Origin: Nemopilema nomurai
Taxonomy: Eukaryota; Cnidaria; Scyphozoa; Rhizostomeae; Rhizostomatidae
Length of the DNA stretch: 64,000 nucleotides
Reading direction: 5' to 3'
Assembly: GCA_003864495.1 (NCBI GenBank)
Contig: ML133472.1
Location: forward strand, 682,001 to 746,000
Shown here: positions 13,901-35,238 of the stretch, in pieces
Position numbering within the stretch: the stretch's first letter is position 1
Layout of the letters: the number at the start of each line of letters is the position of its first letter
Made by a program: the position numbers and the translations under genes
The notes under the pieces: model-generated
What the model saw: only the letters and a program-made list of their open reading frames with translations
Databases searched by the model: none
Told to the model about the DNA's origin: nothing

Positions 13901-15383
13901 TTTGTTTTGATCAAAATCTGCAAATAGCTATAAGTGGAATACTTTTTTCAATTTCTAGTTTTACAACGATTTGACAGAAATTGTCCTGAAATTTCAAACA
14001 AAAGTCAGCGATTTGGTGTTTGCAAGAAAGACAGAAAAGGAGGATCTTTCAAAGTAATAGTAGCTTTTTTGATTTTCTCTAGTCTGTTTTGATTTTCTCC
14101 GGTCTGATCTTGTATTGTATCAATGTATTTTGCAATTTAACAACGAACTGGGGATAAAAATAAAAAGATGGCATTCAAGTTTGGATACCCCACCGTAAGA
14201 AATTGAATTATCACAATGGTGGTTCTTTTGTTGTTTTCCATTTCATGCTATCAACCTCGATATCGCGTGCTGTTTATTTCGATTATGTCAACTGAAATCA
14301 ACTGCCTGTGAACTCGTAAAGCCCTCTCCGACAAAGTCTTCGCTTCTCTTCTTGACATAATCTCATATAAGTGGTATACGTTAGTTTAAACCATAGAATA
14401 TCTTTTTCCGGACTGCTAGCACTGTTGGATAATGTGTTTCAACTAGCTTTTTAAGCTCTCGTTTGCTCTGTTTTCAATGCAAGGTCTGGTGAGATGATTA
14501 TTAAATTCTAATTCTAGTCCCAATCACACTGCTTTTTCGTGATAGGGATATTCAAAACCAGATTGCCAAGAGTGGGCCTGAACGCGCTCCTGCTGTTCCT
14601 TCGCACATTCAAGGTTTGTGTATCGCTTGTACTCTGAACTGTTTGTTTATTCAAGTTATCTGTCTGTTGCCTCGACAATTTTTTCACTTAAACCTATTTG
14701 ATTTCTGATCACCTGCAACCACCAACTTATTATTTTACTTTAGTCGCTTCTCCGGACAGCAGGGGCCTGTGGAAAGTAGAGACTTAAGCAAAAATACTCC
14801 GTTTTCAAGCTGTCTTGCATTTGAACAATCCGTGTTTTCCTTTTGGGAACGCCATGTAATTCGGTACGCGCAGATGTCAACCCATATTTCCATCACTAAA
14901 ATCTCTGTTTATGAATAAGCCTTTTCGAATCTGTCGCAGTTGATGAAGGCAGCAGAAAGATTACTGTTACTGTTATTGAAGACTATCGTTTTCTTGAGCT
15001 AATACCATGTTTTCCAAATGACAAAGATGTTCACTCAATTTGCAGCACAAGAAAGGTCAGTGCCCGACCGGCCGCCTCCGCCGATGACTTCGGCTCCGTC
15101 GCAGCCACCGCCTCAACAGCATTTTCAGTCGCAACCCCCAGCAGAAGCACCAAATTACTGGACAAACCAAAGCGCCCCAAACGCCCCTTACCCTACCCAG
15201 CCGTACATGCCCCACCCAGGCATGTACGCGCCCCCTGGGGGCATTGCAGGATATGCTCCGACTTACGGTGCGCCAACGCAGCCACCGTATCATATGCCCC
15301 CGTACGGCCAGCCGTATGGATACCAGCAGCCCCCCGTCGGCTATTCGGGGTACCCATATCAGCAGCCGCCACCGCAGCGATGA
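4947..15383 (+). CDS. PDCD6IP: ALIX / PDCD6IP, ESCRT-associated Bro1-domain protein, complete, 841 aa
   Basis: This is a cytosolic ESCRT adaptor that recruits CHMP4 in multivesicular-body sorting, cytokinesis and membrane repair. Coding exons: 4947-5149, 6103-6157, 7183-7249, 7909-8190, 8548-8657, 8804-8920, 9170-9229, 9649-9935, 10069-10246, 10791-11012, 12726-13034, 13574-13708, 13959-14053, 14546-14613, 15046-15383. The first of these is counted as exon 1; a 16th could be untranslated. All junctions are GT..AG, the phases agree throughout, and the total is 2526 nt. The Bro1 domain covers roughly residues 1-360 ([34 protein letters not shown]). The V domain is roughly 360-700 ([25 protein letters not shown]). 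A Pro/Gln/Tyr-rich tail of about 110 residues follows. Human ALIX is 868 aa, so the length fits. The ATG at 4947 aligns with the family N-terminus. The P(S/T)AP motif for TSG101 is not seen. Confidence 0.97.
13099..13165. repeat. 25-bp tandem repeat in an ALIX intron
   Basis: The phrase actcagattgtccttttctg recurs at 13099, 13124 and 13149 with a 25-bp period. It sits just after the 13034 splice donor and reads as intronic sequence. A poly-C run follows near 13296-13309. Nothing suggests a functional element. Confidence 0.85.
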
Positions 15384-16467
15384 TTTGAAGGCGACACATT
15401 GTAATTAATGTATGAGAATGAGAACAACAATATCGAGAAACGGGTATATTTTCAATGCTTTCTGGTTATTTCTATAAAATAATTGCTATTAAATGATTGC
15501 TATTAGAGCAAAGAGGCGACTTCTTGAATGTGTAGATCTTCTTTGACAATGTATCAGACACTAGCACTGGCAAGCATTTCAGTATTAACTTATGTTACCT
15601 TTCCTGTTTTCCAAAGCTTTTCGTCTCTACCAGCCATGCTTCCCTCTCTGGTAGTGGAGTAGAACCCGGACAATGCCTGTGTTCTGGATGGTGCGCTAAA
15701 GTTTTGCTGAGTCATATGATATCGTATGTGGGTGCGATATTTTGTGGAGGCTTGAGTTCGTCGCCCTTAACCAACCCTCAATTCTTCGGTATTATTAACA
15801 TTACCTTAAGCACTTCTGATACCTTGTGAGTCCAGTTAGATCGATATTAGCAGGTGCCCGGGGTTTTCCAAGCAAGACTCGATTAATATCCTTAAGCACT
15901 TAGTTGTTCACGAACGCTATCTAATATCAGGCGCCTTGCACCGCTGTTCCTAGTGATTTGATATTAACTAAATCTTAGCTGCACACATTCTATTACATTT
16001 AAAAACGTGGAAGTACAGCTTTTTGTTCAGTCTTCAGGCATTCAGCTGCTTCCTTGGCTTCTCCTCTGTTTGCGAATTCGATCCGGCAGTTGCACTCCTT
16101 GCTACTCCAGCTGTTTTCTAGTAACCCTTGTACAAGTTTATTTGTTAGACAATTTTGATTTAGCCCCGTTTTGGGTGAGTGATGCATGAGGGAGATTGAA
16201 AGTTGTTTTAATGTGAATATTTGTGACGGGAAAAATCGATACACCTATTCTGAAACGAGGCAGGGCCAAAAAGGGCCTATTCAAATTTCTGATCCCCAAT
16301 GAGCAGGATAACTGCAAAATTTGGCTCCCAGCCCGGTCGACTTGGTCAACTCTTACCCGTAGCCATTTTAACTTATCTGAGAGTTTATGCTATTCTCTTG
16401 TGTTGAAGTTTTTAACGACTTTAACGATATTATGAACTTCAAGAAGGTGTCTCGAGCTGGGTCAGTT

Positions 16468-16615
16468 TATACCAAAGCACGTTTTGCAGTTTTCAACCCT
16501 TTTTTCAAATATGAAGTATCCATCGATTCCAATGATGAGTGTATACCAAAGCACGTTTTGCAGTTTTCAACCCTTTTTTCAAATATGAAGTATCCATCGA
16601 TTCCAATGATGAGTT
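16468..16615. repeat. 74-bp tandem duplication
   Basis: Two near-perfect copies begin with tataccaaagcacg at 16468 and 16542. The unit length of 74 bp is not a multiple of three. The overlapping reading frames are therefore by-products and are not counted as genes. Confidence 0.9.
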
Positions 16616-17371
16616 TGATCCCGCGACATTTCACAAGACTGAGAATGACGTCATCAACCAATGTCGCAGTCTGGCAGTGCACCCTTGGCTTACAAGTTGG
16701 AATGGTAGCGCAGAAAATGAAGAAATGCTTCACTGTAAATTTGCACGTAGTGTGTGAAGAATCGCACCAAGTTCGTTTCTAAGCTGATTATTTTGAATTT
16801 TGATTCCAAACATTCGGGAGTTGGCATAAATTATTCACCACACATTGTAGCCTGTGTTACATTATTAAGAAATGTAGAGAAAGTGTTCGAAAATGCTTCC
16901 TCGAAGAGACCACACTGAGGCGAAAGTGTGTGTTGACAACCGAAGGATGTCAAATGGCGGTGGTTTGCATGAAACGCAACATGCTTTTTTGGGGCAAGAA
17001 TGCCTGTAGCGACCCAAAGTTTTCAATTGGAAATATTTGCTTCCAGCACAAAGATAATGGTAATTGTTTTCTGTGATGAAGGAATTTTTCAACCCACTAA
17101 TAAGCTGGATAAGGGCACAGATACCCTCGCAAAACAATGGATTTCTTGCTTACTGCTCTCTCCCTTCGTTACTAATGGCGGATGGCTAAGACATTTTTGA
17201 AATTTCTCAGCACCTTTCTATTTCCCAACCACTTCTGCCGCTGCATTTTCGTTAGTCCGCCCTCCAGATGTTCTGTTAATCACTCCCTCCTTTCCCCAAC
17301 TATTCCTTCTTCTCTGTGACAATGTGAACAATGGCATGCGATTAGTGGTTGAACGGTGGTGCCCTGACACT

Positions 17372-17607
17372 TACGAAGGAGAGGTTTCCCTTTCAACAGT
17401 GCAAAGAACGAGGCTTACTGTGGCAGATAGCAAAACACATGTAAGTATCAGAAACCCTAATCTTTTGAGTGATTTTGCTTTTTTCTACGAAGGGGAGGTT
17501 TCCCTTTCAACAGTGCAAAGAACGAGGCTTACTGTGGCAGATAGCAAAACACATGTTAGTATCAGAAACCCTAATCTTTTGAGTGATTTTGCTTTTTTCT
17601 ACGAAGG
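17372..17607. repeat. 114-bp tandem duplication that keeps a frame open
   Basis: Units start at tacgaagg at 17372, 17486 and 17600 (partial), with an exact 114-bp period, which is 38 codons. The plus-strand frame 17324-17665 therefore reads the same 38-residue block twice. The first copy contains gtaagtatcag, a strong splice-donor-like word; the second has gttagtatcag. It could be a decayed exon plus donor that was duplicated, but I cannot link it to a gene. Confidence 0.85.
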
Positions 17608-17951
17608 GGCTTTCAAACGAGTTAAGCCAAATCGAAACCGTCTCGAATGTCTCAAAAGAATCTAAAGTTTGTTTTCAAGAAGTTAATTTATTTTACGAAA
17701 GAACCTCTTCAATGAGTAGCTTGTACTAAAAAAAATCCAAAAATGGCTACAATTGAACTTCCTGCTAGTATTTTGCCTATTTAATGTGGTGTGTATTTTA
17801 TTATAGAGGGTAGTCTGAACGTATGTACATAGTTCTTTGTCTTGGTGAACCCAAGTTGGGCGCCACTTATGTAATCTTAGTGTCAAAGACAGTACCAGAA
17901 TGTGTGGTCAGCAACAACAAACCGCGACGAGACAGCACTTGCTTCGAACAA

Positions 17952-18066
17952 GGGACATCACGCGTGTTGTACACGGGACATCACGCGTGTTGTACACGGG
18001 ACATCACGCGTGTTGCACAAGGGACATCATGCGTGTTGTACACGGGACATCACGTGTGTCGTGCAC
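17952..18066. repeat. 23-bp minisatellite, 5 copies
   Basis: The unit gggacatcacgcgtgttgta plus a short remainder starts at 17952, 17975, 17998, 18021 and 18044. Copies four and five carry point differences. Because 23 is not a multiple of three, all three plus frames are partly open. They are repeat artefacts. Confidence 0.9.
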
Positions 18067-18379
18067 AAGACACGAACAACACTCTTCTTGAAAACGAAAT
18101 TAAGGTTTACATAGGTTATATGCCAACAGTGACATAATGGTAAGGAATTCAAAACTCATTTGATCTAACAAGAATGCCCAATGAGACCCAAGAAGCCTGT
18201 ACAGAATGGTTTTTACGACACGTTTTGGGAAAATTCTTTTCAGTACAGGTATCTTGGAAGACTCATTGAAGCTATTTCTTGGTCTCATACATCAAATCCA
18301 GCCATGTTAGAATCATATAATTACAAATTTCTTGATATGTTTGACTTTTGAAAGTATAAACAATGAAGGCTAATTCTAA

Positions 18380-20560
18380 AAATGGGGCATTCAAAGCTCT
18401 TGCCCAGGATGGGTATGATTGCAATCCTAATAAACTTGCTTATCACTTCTATTTTAAGAAAAAACATCAATCACAGGGCTTCAGTCACATAAGACCCTAA
18501 GAAATGGGTTCTACCATTAGTCAAAGCAATGCATTAGCTCAAGATGTATCTATTTGAATGATTCTAGGTAAAAGGTTACAAAAACTTTGTACTCAAAAAT
18601 CTCAATTTTGCGAGGATATTGCCTAAATTTCTACACAAAAGACGGCTTCCGCTTTTCGCACAAGACTCTTAAAAATGATTGTACCATTAATCTAATCTGG
18701 AAACGAAAGGTTCTACGATAAACAAAACAGTTGGTTACACTTACATATATCTATCTGATTGATTGTAGGTGAAAGTAGGCGAATAAATGTTTGACCAAAA
18801 AACCTCGTTTCTTCAAGGCCTTGGATTTTTTCCTCTTAGCTTAAAGTGCATAAAATATGGCTTCTTCCATCAAACCAAACAGTCAAATATACAAATACGT
18901 ATCTATCTAAAATGGAAACGTGAAGCTTAAGATCAAGAAAGCTTTCGCCTTTGCTCTTTCTGCGAAAAACATCCAAGCCTTCTCGCATGAAACTCACAAA
19001 TCAATGAACCTGCGATCAAACTATGCAGTTCATAAGGATGCTATGTACGTATATTGAAGGTATCAACGAAATGGAGACGGGAAAATTTTGGAACAAGAAA
19101 TCTCAATTTTCCAAGGCTATAGCCTTTGCTCTGTCTGCGAAAAACATCCAAGCCTTCTCGCATGAAACTCACAAATCAATGAGCCTGCGATCAAACTATG
19201 CAGTTCATAAGGATGCTATGTACATATATTGAAGGTATCAAGGAAATGGAGACGGGAAAATTTTGGAACAAGAAATCTCAATTTTCCAAGGCTATAGCCT
19301 TTGCTCTTTCTGCAAAAAAACATCCAAACCTTTTCGCTTGAAACTCACAAATCAATGAACCTGCGATCAAACTATGCAGTTCATAAGGATGCTATGTACG
19401 TATATTGAAGGTATCAAAGAAATGGAGACGGGAAAATTTTGGAACAAGAAATCTCAATTTTCCAAGGCTATAGCCTTTGCTCTTTCTGCGAAAAACATCC
19501 AAACCTTCTCGCATGAAACTCACAAATCAATGAACCTGCGATCAAACTATGCAGTTCATAAGGATGCTATGTACGTATATTGAAGGTATCAAAGAAATGG
19601 AGACGGGAAAATTTTGGAACAAGAAATCTCAATTTTCCAAGGCTATAGCCTTTGCTCTTTCTTAAAAAAAAGAAGCCTTTTTGCTTAAAACTCTCAAAAC
19701 AATGAACCTACGATCAATTTAAACAGTTCATAAGGATGCTATATGCGTGTTTTAACAGTATCAAGGGAATGAAGGTGGGAAAATTTTAGGTCAAGAAATC
19801 TCATTTTTCTAAGGCCATGACATTCGCTTTTGCATAAAGGCGGACAATCGTTTTTGTATAAAACACAAAAAGGCCAAGAGATCTCTTTTTTCAAGTGTAT
19901 ACCTTTCGCTTGTGCGCACAAAACGGCCAATCTTTTTTCGCATACTCTTGAAATACGAGCTATACAATCAAACCAAACAGTGCAGTTTCATTGTTTGCAT
20001 AGATTTAAATGTTGCAGATCTAATAGAACGTTACAATTTTGGACCAAGAATTACCATTTTTGCAAGGCGATAGCTGTGTTTGTTTGTGCAGAATAGGGCT
20101 ATACTTCAGAGTCCAGAAATAGTTATAACCTCCCTAAGGCTGCAATTTTTCTCATTCAAACCCTCCTCATTACCAACTCAAACCAAACTTTTTTACAATT
20201 ACTTTCTTGTCAAATAAAGCTTACTAATAAACCTTACTTAAATGTGACATTGATATTCCTCTGGCTCCCAGCTGTAGAGCCGTCAACTTTCCTCGATTCT
20301 GTTCCACTGTTCTGTGCAGAAAACTCAAAAAGGTTTTTTTGATCAGACTAAACAATGCATTAGGTTAATAAGTATATATTTGAATGGTTGAAGAAGTAAA
20401 GTAGCTAAAATGTTTTGGACCAAGAGTAATCTGCTATTTGCAAGGTTATAGCCTTGGATTTTTGCACAGAAAACGGACTACTATTATTTTGAAAGTTATT
20501 CTAAAAACATTAGCTCTACAATTAGTTTTTCAATATGTTAAATTCCTTCCTTTGTAGCAC
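18380..20560. repeat. Satellite-like array, ~175-bp unit
   Basis: A core of near-identical units runs from about 18925 to 19670. The anchor ctatgcagttcataagg occurs at 19021, 19196, 19372 and 19546, giving a period of 174-176 bp. Each unit carries tctcaattttccaaggctat, then tagcctttgct, then aaaacatccaa. Diverged units sharing the order 'aagaaatctcaatttt-caaggctatagcctt' can be followed left to about 18380 and right to about 20560. That gives roughly ten units, freshest in the middle and older at the edges. No protein is supported. Confidence 0.8.
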
Positions 20561-21097
20561 TATGCTTGGTAACATCGACAATGCGAACTTCCGTCTAACA
20601 TTTCTCCAATGTTATACTGTGAGCATGGAATAGAAATGCTTGCATATATTAGACATTGAAAGTGAGCTCTTTCTTATCATCCGCGATCACACTGATGGGC
20701 GATTCCTTTTCCTCTTATGATTGCGATCACACTATGCACAGAGGAGATGTTTAGCACCATAGGCGTATGCTAAACAACCATTCCAAATTTGCTCCAGCAG
20801 CTAATTTTGACACCATAATATGTCCTACCTTGGGTTTCTGCCCCCACCGCAATATTAAGTGTCCAGCACCTCTGAAAAAGTTCACTTTTCGTCGACTGCA
20901 AAATCTTTGGGGGGGGGGCACGTCCTTTCAGTTACCCCCCGATTCCTATGTTTCTAGCTTGTTTCTATGTAAGAAATAATTAGCTGAAGTCTGGATGAAT
21001 ATGCCATCTACTTATTGACATTAATTTATTCTCTCTCGTGTTTCTTCTTTCTTTGCATATTTAAGCCCCAAGCCAATTTTGCGTTTCTTCTCCTCGG

Positions 21098-21243
21098 AAA
21101 ATATCGAGGCGGAAAAATTTCCTGTCGACATTTTCCGCCCCGGCGCCACAATTTCAAATAGCCAATTAGATCGCAGGAAATTTTTCCGCCTCTATATTTT
21201 CCGCCTAGTGGAGATTGGGCATAATTGGCTATTTGAAATTGTC
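21098..21243. repeat. Interleaved inverted repeats (A-B-A'-B' order), MITE-like
   Basis: Arm A (about 21098-21124, with gaggcggaaaaatttcctg) pairs with A' (about 21172-21199, with caggaaatttttccgcctc). Arm B (about 21148-21168, acaatttcaaatagccaatt) pairs with B' (about 21221-21240, aattggctatttgaaattgt). The arms alternate instead of nesting. The word ggcggaaaa or its complement recurs five times. The block lies about 470 bp upstream of the PRELID3 start codon. Confidence 0.75.
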
Positions 21244-21714
21244 GTGGCGGAAAATTTCGACTAGCGAAAAGTAGAAAGTGATCCTACTTTTCGCGGCTCG
21301 ACAATTTTCCCGCGGTTTTTTTGAGTCAAAAATGATCTCACGCATGCGTAGCCTCAGAATGAGGTTGCTCCATTTTGTGCCCCTGCTCCTGAAAATTTTC
21401 AATTTCGAATAACATATTTCATCTCTCATAACTGTTTTCATAACTGCAACTCGAGCGCCCATTTTAAAGGTATTTTCCATACTCTCCTTGGCTCTGTTCT
21501 TGGTTTCCGAAGTAAAGAATGTGGCTGCAATAAATTCAAAGCAGTCGCTCCTCCTTTTGTGACGTCAAACGTGTACTTTGAACTTAGAGATATGGGACGC
21601 GCCAGGCCGTTCGCATACTTACGCAACGCATGGCAGCCTCTGTAGTAGTCAGGAGCAGTTAGTTCCCTACGAAAACTTGGTAGAGTAGAAAGATAAATAA
21701 ATTAGTTTTTCAAG

Positions 21715-23425
21715 ATGAAGCTTTGGTCATCACAACATATATTTGGGTAAGTTTTCAGAGACATTAATACGAATTACATAGTACTTGAACACATTGGTGA
21801 TGGGTTTCTTTGCAGGTTGTTAGGCCGAAAAGGGCGTGCTTTTGATGGCGACGATGTTCTCATCACGATTTGTCTCGCCAATTCTTTTTTATTTTAGCGA
21901 TTTTATCTCCCTAAAAGTACAGTTAAATATCAATGATGAAAGTTTTAGCCTTTTTTAACTTAGAGACTGATACTTCTGTTTTGTTAAAAAAGTTTTGAGG
22001 CCCCCCTAAAGGCCATTTTTGTATGATTTACGCAGTGCTAACCGTGTTACATTGAATTGGTTTCCATTCAATGTAAAATGCAGTAATTGTCTAGTATTAG
22101 TGTCAACAATTACAATCTACTTCATATGAAATGTTTTTTTCGTTGTAGACACACTTGGGATCGTGTTACTCAAGCAATCTGGAGGAAGTATCCTAACAAA
22201 TTGAATCCAAATGTTGTGGAGGTCGATGTCCTTGAACGGAAATTGGAAGTGGATGGTACACTGCATACAGTCAGGGTGCTGGGCTCAACTGGGAGTGTGC
22301 CATCATTTTTAAGTTCCATACTTGGCTTTCCAGATGTTTTCTATGCCCTGGAATATTCGGTCGTAGATCCAGTTTCAAAAACAATGACCTTAAGGACTGT
22401 TAATTATACATTCAGCAGCGTTTCAAAAACAGTAGAATCAATCAGATATTTCCCAAATCCTGATGATATTAGCAAGTGAGTAGTGTTAAACCTTATACTA
22501 TAATTCTAGCAAGTAATAAACTATACAGAAAACTTATTTGCCAGCTTTTAAACTACATTGACTATTTTCTGTTTGTTGATAGCATGAAACTTCTTTATTA
22601 ATTTGGCTTTTTTACAACAGCTGCATTTACTTGATAACTAAATTTTAACTGAAGACATGTCTATTTACCTTTTCAAAAAAGGATTTTTCAAATTTTGAAT
22701 GAAGGGAATGCAATTGTGTGTACTTATCTGATTGTTGCATAACATTTCTTCCAAAGCACACTCATGACACATGATGTGGTTATAAAAGTCAATGGTGTTA
22801 GATTCAAGGATTATTGTGAAGGATTCATAGCAAACACTATTGATTTCAATGCTCAAATGGTATGTCAATTTTCTTTTTATTCTTATTTTATATTCTTATA
22901 ACTGCAACACTGTAAATATTTCCTGTTTCTTCTTCACCAGAACTTCTGTATATTTCAGCTGCATAGTCACTGATGAAGATTGTCCTTTAATAATAGTCAC
23001 CTGAAAAGCGAATTAGAGAATAGGCAAACTTTTGGAGTTGGAAAACATCTCAACATTTTATATATTGTGGTATATCTTCCAAGTCTGATTATCCTTAACA
23101 TTGTGTTGTAGGGAAGACAAGCTGTGGAGCAAGTTATTGCAAAAATAAGTCTAGAGAACATTTTCAATCACTCGGTGAACAAATGGATGAATTAAAAAAA
23201 GACTTTGATATGGCACTTACAAAGCTGGATACTGAATTTGGAGAACTAACTGCTAAGCTAAATACTGAATTCTCACAATTGATCCAAACACTGTCATATG
23301 AACTCGACCACATGACAATCACAATGGAGACAGATGACCACAAACAGTTATCCAATGGTCTGCATGTTCCCAGTTTGACAGAGGCTGTTAAAAATGCAGG
23401 TTTAATGGATAGGTCATCAAGTTGA
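21715..23425 (+). CDS. PRELID3/slowmo-type PRELI-domain lipid-transfer protein, with a frame break in the last exon
   Basis: PRELI-domain proteins of this type move phospholipid between mitochondrial membranes with TRIAP1 in the intermembrane space. Exons: 21715-21746, 22149-22475, 22757-22859, 23112 onward. The start MKLWSSQHIFGHTWDRVTQA and then RKYPNKLNP, VDVLERKL, YSVVDPVSKTM and EGFIANTI match the family in order. The first three exons join with consistent phases (154 codons). In the last exon the expected frame reads GRQAVEQVIAK and then meets a stop at 23193-23195. A clearly coding-like, coiled-coil-rich frame (MDELKKDFDMALTKLDTEFG) continues one base back to a stop at 23423-23425. The switch falls at the five-A run 23141-23145. 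It could be an assembly error, a polymorphism, an alternative acceptor or programmed frameshifting. Confidence 0.88.
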
Positions 23426-24554
23426 TGCTAGTGTTTTCATAAAGGATTGTTACAATTTTTCCAGTCCATTGACCACCCAAAAGGTTTCCCTTTTGGAGCA
23501 TTTTATTTTCCTGTGAGTGAATGGCTTAAGCGCAAATGGAATTTCAATTGAGAGTTGAAATAGCTCTTATTTATAAATGCCAAATTGTTCCCCATCCTAC
23601 CTATTTAAAGTAGATACTGTATTAGAATAGCCTATTGCCCAGAGACAAGCCCTTAAGACCTTGGCATACTTCAGCTGGTTATTTGGTTGCCAGAACATGT
23701 CATTGTTGTGTTTTCAGCTGATTTCGTTAAATGCTGATAAAGTTTTCTGGATTGATAGTCTGTTGGCCAAAGGTTTCTAGTAGAATTGTTGCTCCTGACA
23801 ACTTACGTCATACAGAATAACCAAATTGAACCATTTCAATTTCTTATGTCATTATGCCAAAATCAATTGAATTGCTTATATTGTTATTTTGATATTATTT
23901 ATATATTATTGGAATTCAAGAATTATTGGATTTTCTGTTATTTCTTGTCAGCTCTTCTTATCATGAATTTGACCAATGACATATATTTTGTTTTAAGCAT
24001 ATGAAAAAATACACAGAATAAACAACAATAGCATGTTGGAAGTGACAGGCAATGAACAAAATATTTGCTTATCCACCATTTAATCAAAAGAAAGGAACTA
24101 ACATATGTATTTATTTCAGTTTCTTCTTGTAATAAATTTATCATCATATGGTCATAAAGGGGTACCAATTTGGAAGCTGCAAGAAGTCCAACAGACGGTG
24201 TTGAGCAAGAAGTTTGAGGCAACTCTAGGGCAGCTGAGTTTAAATTGAAGGGAACCACAACATGCAGATATTGGTGTGAAATGTTTTTTCAAATCTTTGA
24301 AGAACCAAAGTTGATTAGATGTGTCTAAGTATAGTCAGATAACTAATCTGATACCATATCATAACTATCTAATCAGCAAAATGTTCATATGGTTTTGTAT
24401 ACACAATTTTCATATTGAGCACAAGGTCCAGGAGGCAAGCAACTTCTCATAACTTCAAAGAGTCCATACATTGACAAGTAGCCTGCAACCAATTGTTATC
24501 ATGGTTTTTGGTCATGAACTGAAGTCATCAAATCAGTTCCATCCCTGCCATTGG

Positions 24555-33809
<9,255 letters not shown>

Positions 33810-35238
33810 GGTTTTAAAGTCCAATGCCTTCCTGAATGCGTTAAGTCCCGAATGAGAGTTATCTTCGACAGAAAACAAAGGGCCCCCTTATAGCATTTGC
33901 CACTGCTCTCCTCTTTTGAAAGGAGAAGTCCTCTTGTTCGAGCCTCGTTCACGCGACCTGCGTAGATAAAGTCGCGCGCGGAAAAGCAGCTTTTAAACCC
34001 AGGGGGTAGTACTCACTCAGCTCATTTATGATCAGGGGTGCCAAAAAGAGGTGTCAGAGACATCAACCAAATCCACGAGTTTTGGCAACAAAATAACCTC
34101 TGTTATATTCCCTCAATACTATTGAATCTTAAACAACGGTGCCATGTATAATTTATACTTAAAGATTGCTTGCTTATATTTTGGTCACTCCGGAGGCTTT
34201 AGCAAAAATAATTTCATCAATTTTTTCTGCTATATACTTCATATCGATGTGTACGTATTTTCGGCTCTTTCCAGATCTTCCAGCAATAGGGGAAGAAATT
34301 TTTTAAGGTAAAAAACTTCACAAAAGCTATAGCCAGCGGAAATGTAATTTGTGCGTACTTGAGTACTTTTCATTCCGACAATCCTTAGAGTTGGAAAGAT
34401 ACCAAAAAGAGCGAATAATTACGTAAGAAACCAACAAATATGTTTCTGCTGTTTATCAATTTTGCAATGTTGTAATATATCCCTTAGTGTTTGAAATGAC
34501 CTGCCAGAAGGTTTGGGTATGAGGGGCCATATGGGGGGTAAAGTATTTGCAACATGTGCAAGGAGGGTTAAAAACCACGAGTGGGCAACAAAAATTCATG
34601 AACTCGTCTATTCAAAGTACAGCTACCACGAATAGTAAATTACACAAGATTTTCATGTTAGTAAAAATATGATAAATCTCTGCATGATCGATTAAATATA
34701 TGTTGCCTTGAATCATTCAAAAACTAACTCCAGAAAGGCAATGCAAGTAACTTATTTCATATGTATTCTACCTACAATTCTATTTCAGTTTCTGGAAGTC
34801 AAATACAAAATTTCTGGAGACTAAATACATGACGCAACCGCAACTGCAGTTTAAGCATAACACACCGCACACGGGGAAATCACAACGCACAAATTGCTTC
34901 AACACACCAAGGCTTGCTCGGGCGACATTGGCTGCTTAGCAAAAATCACTTTGAGGATGTGAAGGAGGAATTAAAAAGTTTGGAAGCCAATCCTTTCCAC
35001 ATACTATGCCAAACGATGTTGATTAAACGATTTCCTGTTGTTAGTTATAAAGCGCAAGATTAACATTTCGGCCTGAAACTTCATTTGCTTTTCACTGATT
35101 TGATAAACTTCATATTTCGTGAATTAACAAAGACTTTCCTTGTACCTACCCACAGAATTTATATTCATATATACAACTTATGGCTCGAGGCAACATTCTG
35201 TCAAAGCCAACAGTAATAATAATGTATTTCAATCATAT
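33810..35238. other. Region upstream of SMARCD
   Basis: This 1.4-kb stretch separates the SMARCD start (minus) from the stop of the next minus-strand gene. A CpG-richer patch near 33945-33990 (cgcgacctgcg, gtcgcgcgcgg) is a plausible SMARCD promoter. Otherwise I see no coding exon or repeat. Confidence 0.45.

Larger units (their letters stand above)
15384..21714. other. Repeat-rich intergenic region
   Basis: The first part is the ALIX 3' untranslated region. After that I see no supported gene for about 6 kb. The content is tandem duplications at 16468, 17372 and 17952, a ~175-bp satellite-like array at about 18380-20560, and a compact interleaved inverted repeat at 21098-21243. Open frames across these arrays are long only because the repeats keep the frame open. 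Low-complexity G and C runs occur at about 20909-20940. Confidence 0.6.

Noticed and set aside
17823..18137. Three overlapping open frames with repeated GHHACC/TRD-like residues
   Set aside because: All arise from the 23-bp minisatellite. The unit is not a multiple of three, so each frame reads the same DNA with a shift.
19023..19583. Two 69-residue open frames with near-identical sequence
   Set aside because: They are the same frame in successive units of the ~175-bp array, so they reflect repeat structure and not a gene family.
23141..23147. Classical -1 frameshift slippery heptamer at the PRELID3 frame break
   Set aside because: In the zero frame the bases read GCA AAA ATA, which does not fit X-XXY-YYZ, and I see no obvious downstream stem. 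An indel is the simpler explanation.
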